From Bacillota bacterium (GTDB taxonomy: Bacteria > Bacillota > Clostridia > Lachnospirales > Lachnospiraceae): 64,000 nucleotides of DNA. Shown here one piece after another: positions 61,099 through 64,000 of this stretch (position 1 is the first letter of the stretch; each line of letters starts with the position of its first letter). The stretch lies in assembly GCA_023402845.1 (NCBI GenBank), contig JAEYFP010000016.1:325569-389568 (forward strand), given 5' to 3'. A program made the translations under genes and the position numbers. Below the pieces are notes generated by a model. That model worked only from the letters and a program-made list of their open reading frames with translations. It was not told the DNA's origin and ran no database searches.

Positions 61099-63684
61099 AT
61101 GAAAAGATGGATTACCCAAAATAAAAACAAGCTTTGTTATGCACTGGCATTTTTAATACCGGCGGCTTTGATGTTGCTTCTTGCCATATTATTTGAATTT
61201 TATCCGTTTGGCAGGCTGTCTGTTTTAGTGGCTGATTTACGCTATCAGTTTGTTGATTATTATGGATATCTAAAAAATATCTTTTTTGGAGATGACACCT
61301 ACTTTTATAGTTTCAGCAAAACCTTCGGAGGAGATATGGCTGGTTTTGCTGCTTATTATTTAAACAATCCGTTTACTCTTCTGCTGCTGTTTTTTCCGAA
61401 CGAAAAGCTTCCGGCCGGTATTTTATTCATGATTATTTTATTGATCGGATTCAGTGGGTTGAATTTTAATTTATTACTTAATAAAATATATGGTTCAAGA
61501 TGGGCATCGCTTATTTTTTCAACGGCGTATGCATTTATGGGCTATTTTATGGCATATATCAATTGTACCATTTATTTTTTTAACATTATGCTGCTTCCTT
61601 TGATCATGCTTGGTTTGTATCGTATTGTAAAAGAAGGGAAAAGAAATTATCTATATATAATTACGCTTTTTCTATCTATGTTTTCTAATTATTATATGGG
61701 CTATATGACGTGTTTATTTTCTGTATTGTTTTTTTTGTATTTATTCCTGATAAAGAATCAGACGATAAAGGAGATGAGGCAGCAAATAAAAACGATTGCC
61801 GTTTACATCGGCTGTTCTGCTTTGGCGGCCGGGCTTTCTGCTTTTAGTTTGTTTGCGGTTGTTTTCTCCCTGCAAGGACAAAAAAGCAGCGGTTTATCGC
61901 TGAGCCTGTCCAGAAATTTCAAATTGGCAGATAGTTTTTCGGGACTCTATTCCACCGCGTTCCATGGAAATATCTCCGATGGATTTCCTATAATATACAG
62001 CGGTGTAGTGACGGTTGTGTTTCTATTGCTGTTTTTTATAAATAGAAAAATATCCATAAAAGAAAAACTGCTTTCAGCTGGTGTTTTTTTAATTATGCTT
62101 TTCAGCTTTTGGATTGATGCCCTCAACGTAGTTTGGCATGGTTTCAATCATCCGATCGGATTTCCGTACAGGAATTCTTTTTTATTCAGTTTTTTCCTGT
62201 TGTTTATTGCTTACAAAGGGTTTCTTTCTGTGCGGGATGGTTTAAAAAGTTATCACATCATAGTTTGTTTTGCTATCTTTGCTATCTATTCTTCCTATCT
62301 ATATTTTAGCAATAATCCTTATGTGGGGAAGACACAAATCATTATTACGGGAACAATTTTCATTCTGACTCTGGCAGGGATATATGCGTTTCGTTATAAA
62401 AGAGAGTATACGATTCCAATTATCGCAGGATTTTTTATGCTTCAGGCAGGGGATTTGCTTTGCAACGGATATTTATCAATTGATGCTTATTTTCCTGACA
62501 GGGATACGGAGGCTGAATCCTACAGCATCGATGCGTATGCAAATTTTGTTAATGATACAACAAAAATTATAGAGGATCTTGAAGAAGAGGATCCGGAATT
62601 TTATAGAATTGATAAAATGTACAGGAGAACGCATAACGATGCAATGCTGATCGGATACAATGGCCTGTCGCATTTCAGCTCTGCCGAAACAAATCAGGTA
62701 AAACAATTTATGGGTGATTTGGGTTTTCGCAACAATGGAAACTGGGCTTTCTACGGAGAAGGAAGCACTGCGTTTGCTGATTGCTTTATGGGATTAAAAT
62801 ATCTGCTTTCACAGTATGACGAGACGGCAAAGCCTTACGAACAGAAGGCAGTATATGGCGATAAATATGTTTATCAGAATCCATATGCGTTAGCGTTAGC
62901 ATTTACAGCTACTTCTCAGATTGAAGCGGTTTCTGCAGAGCAGGTCGACCATTTTGAATATCAAAATGAAATTGCGGGCAGCTTTTCCGGTAAGCATTAT
63001 GAAATATATAAGCCGGTCGAATTAAAGGGAGTTTATCTTGTCAATGTCAGACAAACAGGGAACAGTTATCAGAAAATTAATACTGAGGAAGAAGCTTATG
63101 TCGAATATCAACTATTGGCCGAGAGCAGTGATTTCATTTATATGTATTTTGATGCGCCGGCGGTTCAGGACACGACAATCGTTGTAAATGATTTGGAGAA
63201 AAGCTCTTATTTTTCTACCTATGGCTGGTCTATTCGGGAAACAGGCTACTTTAATCCAGGAGAAATTGTAAATGTCAGGATTTATTTGAACCAAGATGAA
63301 ATTATTATCGACGGATATGAGTTTTACTATGAAAGAAAAGAGGAACTTGCAAGATGGTACAGGGATGCATCACGTTCAGTCTGTACCGTTAATAAAGAAA
63401 GCAGTTCTCATTTGTCAGGAACCGTTGATGCGGCGCAAGATGCAAAGCTGCTTGTATTCTCCATTCCTTATGAAACGGATTGGAATGTAAAAATAGATGG
63501 AAAAACAATAGAAACAAAAAGCGTGCTGAATTGTTTGCTGGCAGTCGATATCACTCCGGGCCGCCACACAATAGAGATGAGTTATATTCCCAGGGGATTT
63601 TTATTTGGACTTCCGATTTCTATCATATCGTTCATTATATTAGCTGGACTTCTGATTTATGATAAAAAAAGAAAATATTTATAA
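61099..63684 (+). CDS. YfhO-family multi-pass membrane protein, copy 2
   Basis: 861 residues with GGGAGG before the ATG. It is a full-length paralogue of the 58152 gene: matching LVADLRYQFVDYYGYLK loop, FGGDMAGF, STAYAFMGY and the GFPYRNSF segment. It has the same plan of N-terminal helices, a large outer domain (about 480-820) and a last helix. It is probably a GT-C-like enzyme of cell-surface glycan decoration. The conserved GEGSTAFADCF segment in the outer domain is shared (EGSTSFADCF in copy 1). Confidence 0.85.
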   Translation: MKRWITQNKNKLCYALAFLIPAALMLLLAILFEFYPFGRLSVLVADLRYQFVDYYGYLKNIFFGDDTYFYSFSKTFGGDMAGFAAYYLNNPFTLLLLFFPNEKLPAGILFMIILLIGFSGLNFNLLLNKIYGSRWASLIFSTAYAFMGYFMAYINCTIYFFNIMLLPLIMLGLYRIVKEGKRNYLYIITLFLSMFSNYYMGYMTCLFSVLFFLYLFLIKNQTIKEMRQQIKTIAVYIGCSALAAGLSAFSLFAVVFSLQGQKSSGLSLSLSRNFKLADSFSGLYSTAFHGNISDGFPIIYSGVVTVVFLLLFFINRKISIKEKLLSAGVFLIMLFSFWIDALNVVWHGFNHPIGFPYRNSFLFSFFLLFIAYKGFLSVRDGLKSYHIIVCFAIFAIYSSYLYFSNNPYVGKTQIIITGTIFILTLAGIYAFRYKREYTIPIIAGFFMLQAGDLLCNGYLSIDAYFPDRDTEAESYSIDAYANFVNDTTKIIEDLEEEDPEFYRIDKMYRRTHNDAMLIGYNGLSHFSSAETNQVKQFMGDLGFRNNGNWAFYGEGSTAFADCFMGLKYLLSQYDETAKPYEQKAVYGDKYVYQNPYALALAFTATSQIEAVSAEQVDHFEYQNEIAGSFSGKHYEIYKPVELKGVYLVNVRQTGNSYQKINTEEEAYVEYQLLAESSDFIYMYFDAPAVQDTTIVVNDLEKSSYFSTYGWSIRETGYFNPGEIVNVRIYLNQDEIIIDGYEFYYERKEELARWYRDASRSVCTVNKESSSHLSGTVDAAQDAKLLVFSIPYETDWNVKIDGKTIETKSVLNCLLAVDITPGRHTIEMSYIPRGFLFGLPISIISFIILAGLLIYDKKRKYL

Positions 63685-63714
63685 ACAAAATATAATATTT
63701 CTTTGGAAAAGCCG

Positions 63715-63744
63715 TTGACAAGCGGGGATTTTCAATGCTATAAT
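63715..63744 (+). promoter_or_regulatory. rRNA operon promoter P1
   Basis: TTGACA (63715-63720), 18-base spacer ending in a TG-extended element, TATAAT (63739-63744). The transcript begins before the hairpin CCACCC/GGGTGG (63751-63768). Confidence 0.8.
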
Positions 63745-63817
63745 AAAACTCCACCCGCTAAAGGGTGGAATTATTTTGCACGAATAGTGAAGAAGGTAAA
63801 ATATTTTAAATTTGGTA

Positions 63818-63846
63818 TTGACTTCATGATTTCTGCGTGGTATTAT
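63818..63846 (+). promoter_or_regulatory. rRNA operon promoter P2
   Basis: TTGACT (63818-63823), 17-base spacer, TATTAT (63841-63846). Tandem promoters at this spacing are typical of rRNA operons. Confidence 0.75.
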
Positions 63847-63850
63847 ACAA

Positions 63851-64000
63851 AAGTTGCGTGTCACGAAAGACGACGGCAGCAAAAGCACCTTGAAAACTAA
63901 ACAGTATAACCAACCCTGAACAATTCAAGAAAAAAAAGAGAATGTTCAGAAGAACAAACCTAGAAACAGTAAACGGAAAAGAACGAAGCTACTTTTGAAA
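63851..64000 (+). other. rRNA operon leader; 16S gene lies just beyond the window
   Basis: The stretch GCACCTTGAAAACTAAACAGTA near 63882-63903 resembles the boxA antitermination element and leader found shortly before 16S genes in Firmicutes. No part of mature 16S is visible before base 64000. No protein gene lies in 63685-64000. Confidence 0.75.

Noticed and set aside
63703..63900. 65-codon frame at the right end
   Set aside because: It overlaps the tandem rRNA promoters and leader and has no ribosome site.
1..64000. CRISPR arrays, insertion sequences or prophage genes
   Set aside because: I saw no regularly spaced repeats, transposase or integrase motifs, or phage structural genes anywhere in the window.

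Overview
This window is a piece of a Firmicutes chromosome carrying the replication origin, most likely from an anaerobic member of the Lachnospiraceae or a close Clostridia relative. The reasons are the gene order rpmH-rnpA-yidD-yidC-jag-mnmE-mnmG-rsmG-parA-parB to the left of dnaA and dnaN-yaaA-recF-gyrB-gyrA to the right, the DUF3881 and DUF4446 neighbours, a V/A-type ATPase, a glycyl radical enzyme with its activase, a two-subunit iron-sulfur fumarase, and the AT-rich base use around the origin. Genes left of the origin run mainly on the minus strand and genes right of it on the plus strand, so most are transcribed in the direction of replication.

Layout. 1-5113: a truncated glycyl radical enzyme and its radical-SAM activase, a divergent ROK regulator with an operator-like palindrome between them, and a PutP-type sodium/solute symporter. 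5228-13892: a nine-gene V/A-type ATPase operon (G/H-C-I-K-F-E-A-B-D) with a promoter and a terminator. 14045-16192: two tandem membrane acyltransferases. 16197-24970: housekeeping and signalling genes (thioredoxin, TrmB, a D,D-carboxypeptidase, a DEDD exonuclease, an unidentified protein, a GAP-like membrane protein behind a structured leader, a flavin-binding NimA-like protein, a PAS-GGDEF-HD-GYP protein and a small XRE regulator). 25025-34434: a compact nine-gene, visibly more G+C-rich signalling cluster. 34581-46863: terminators, tRNA-Arg(CCU), DUF3881, HD-GYP, DUF4446, parB, parA, a parS site, rsmG, mnmG, mnmE, jag, yidC, yidD, rnpA and rpmH. 46864-48921: oriC/dnaA region. 48922-55952: dnaN to gyrA. 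55997-63684: fumarase, PlsC and two YfhO-family membrane proteins flanking a tRNA-Ser(GCU). 63715-64000: the tandem promoters and leader of an rRNA operon whose 16S gene must start just beyond the window.

The most unusual part is the 25025-34434 cluster. It joins an AgrA/LytTR-type regulator, a soluble GHKL kinase, a SpoIIE/PP2C phosphatase with an intact RsbW-like ATPase domain, a STAS protein, a diguanylate cyclase and a DUF2156 acyltransferase with two transporter-fold proteins, each fused to a degenerate RsbW-like ATPase domain: at the C-terminus of a MATE protein and at the N-terminus of a DAACS-fold protein. The DAACS-fold protein also lacks several residues that bind sodium and substrate in its family, which suggests a sensor rather than a pump. 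My reading is a partner-switching system wired to membrane transporters. That is inference from domain content and translational coupling. All assignments come from reading the sequence without database searches.
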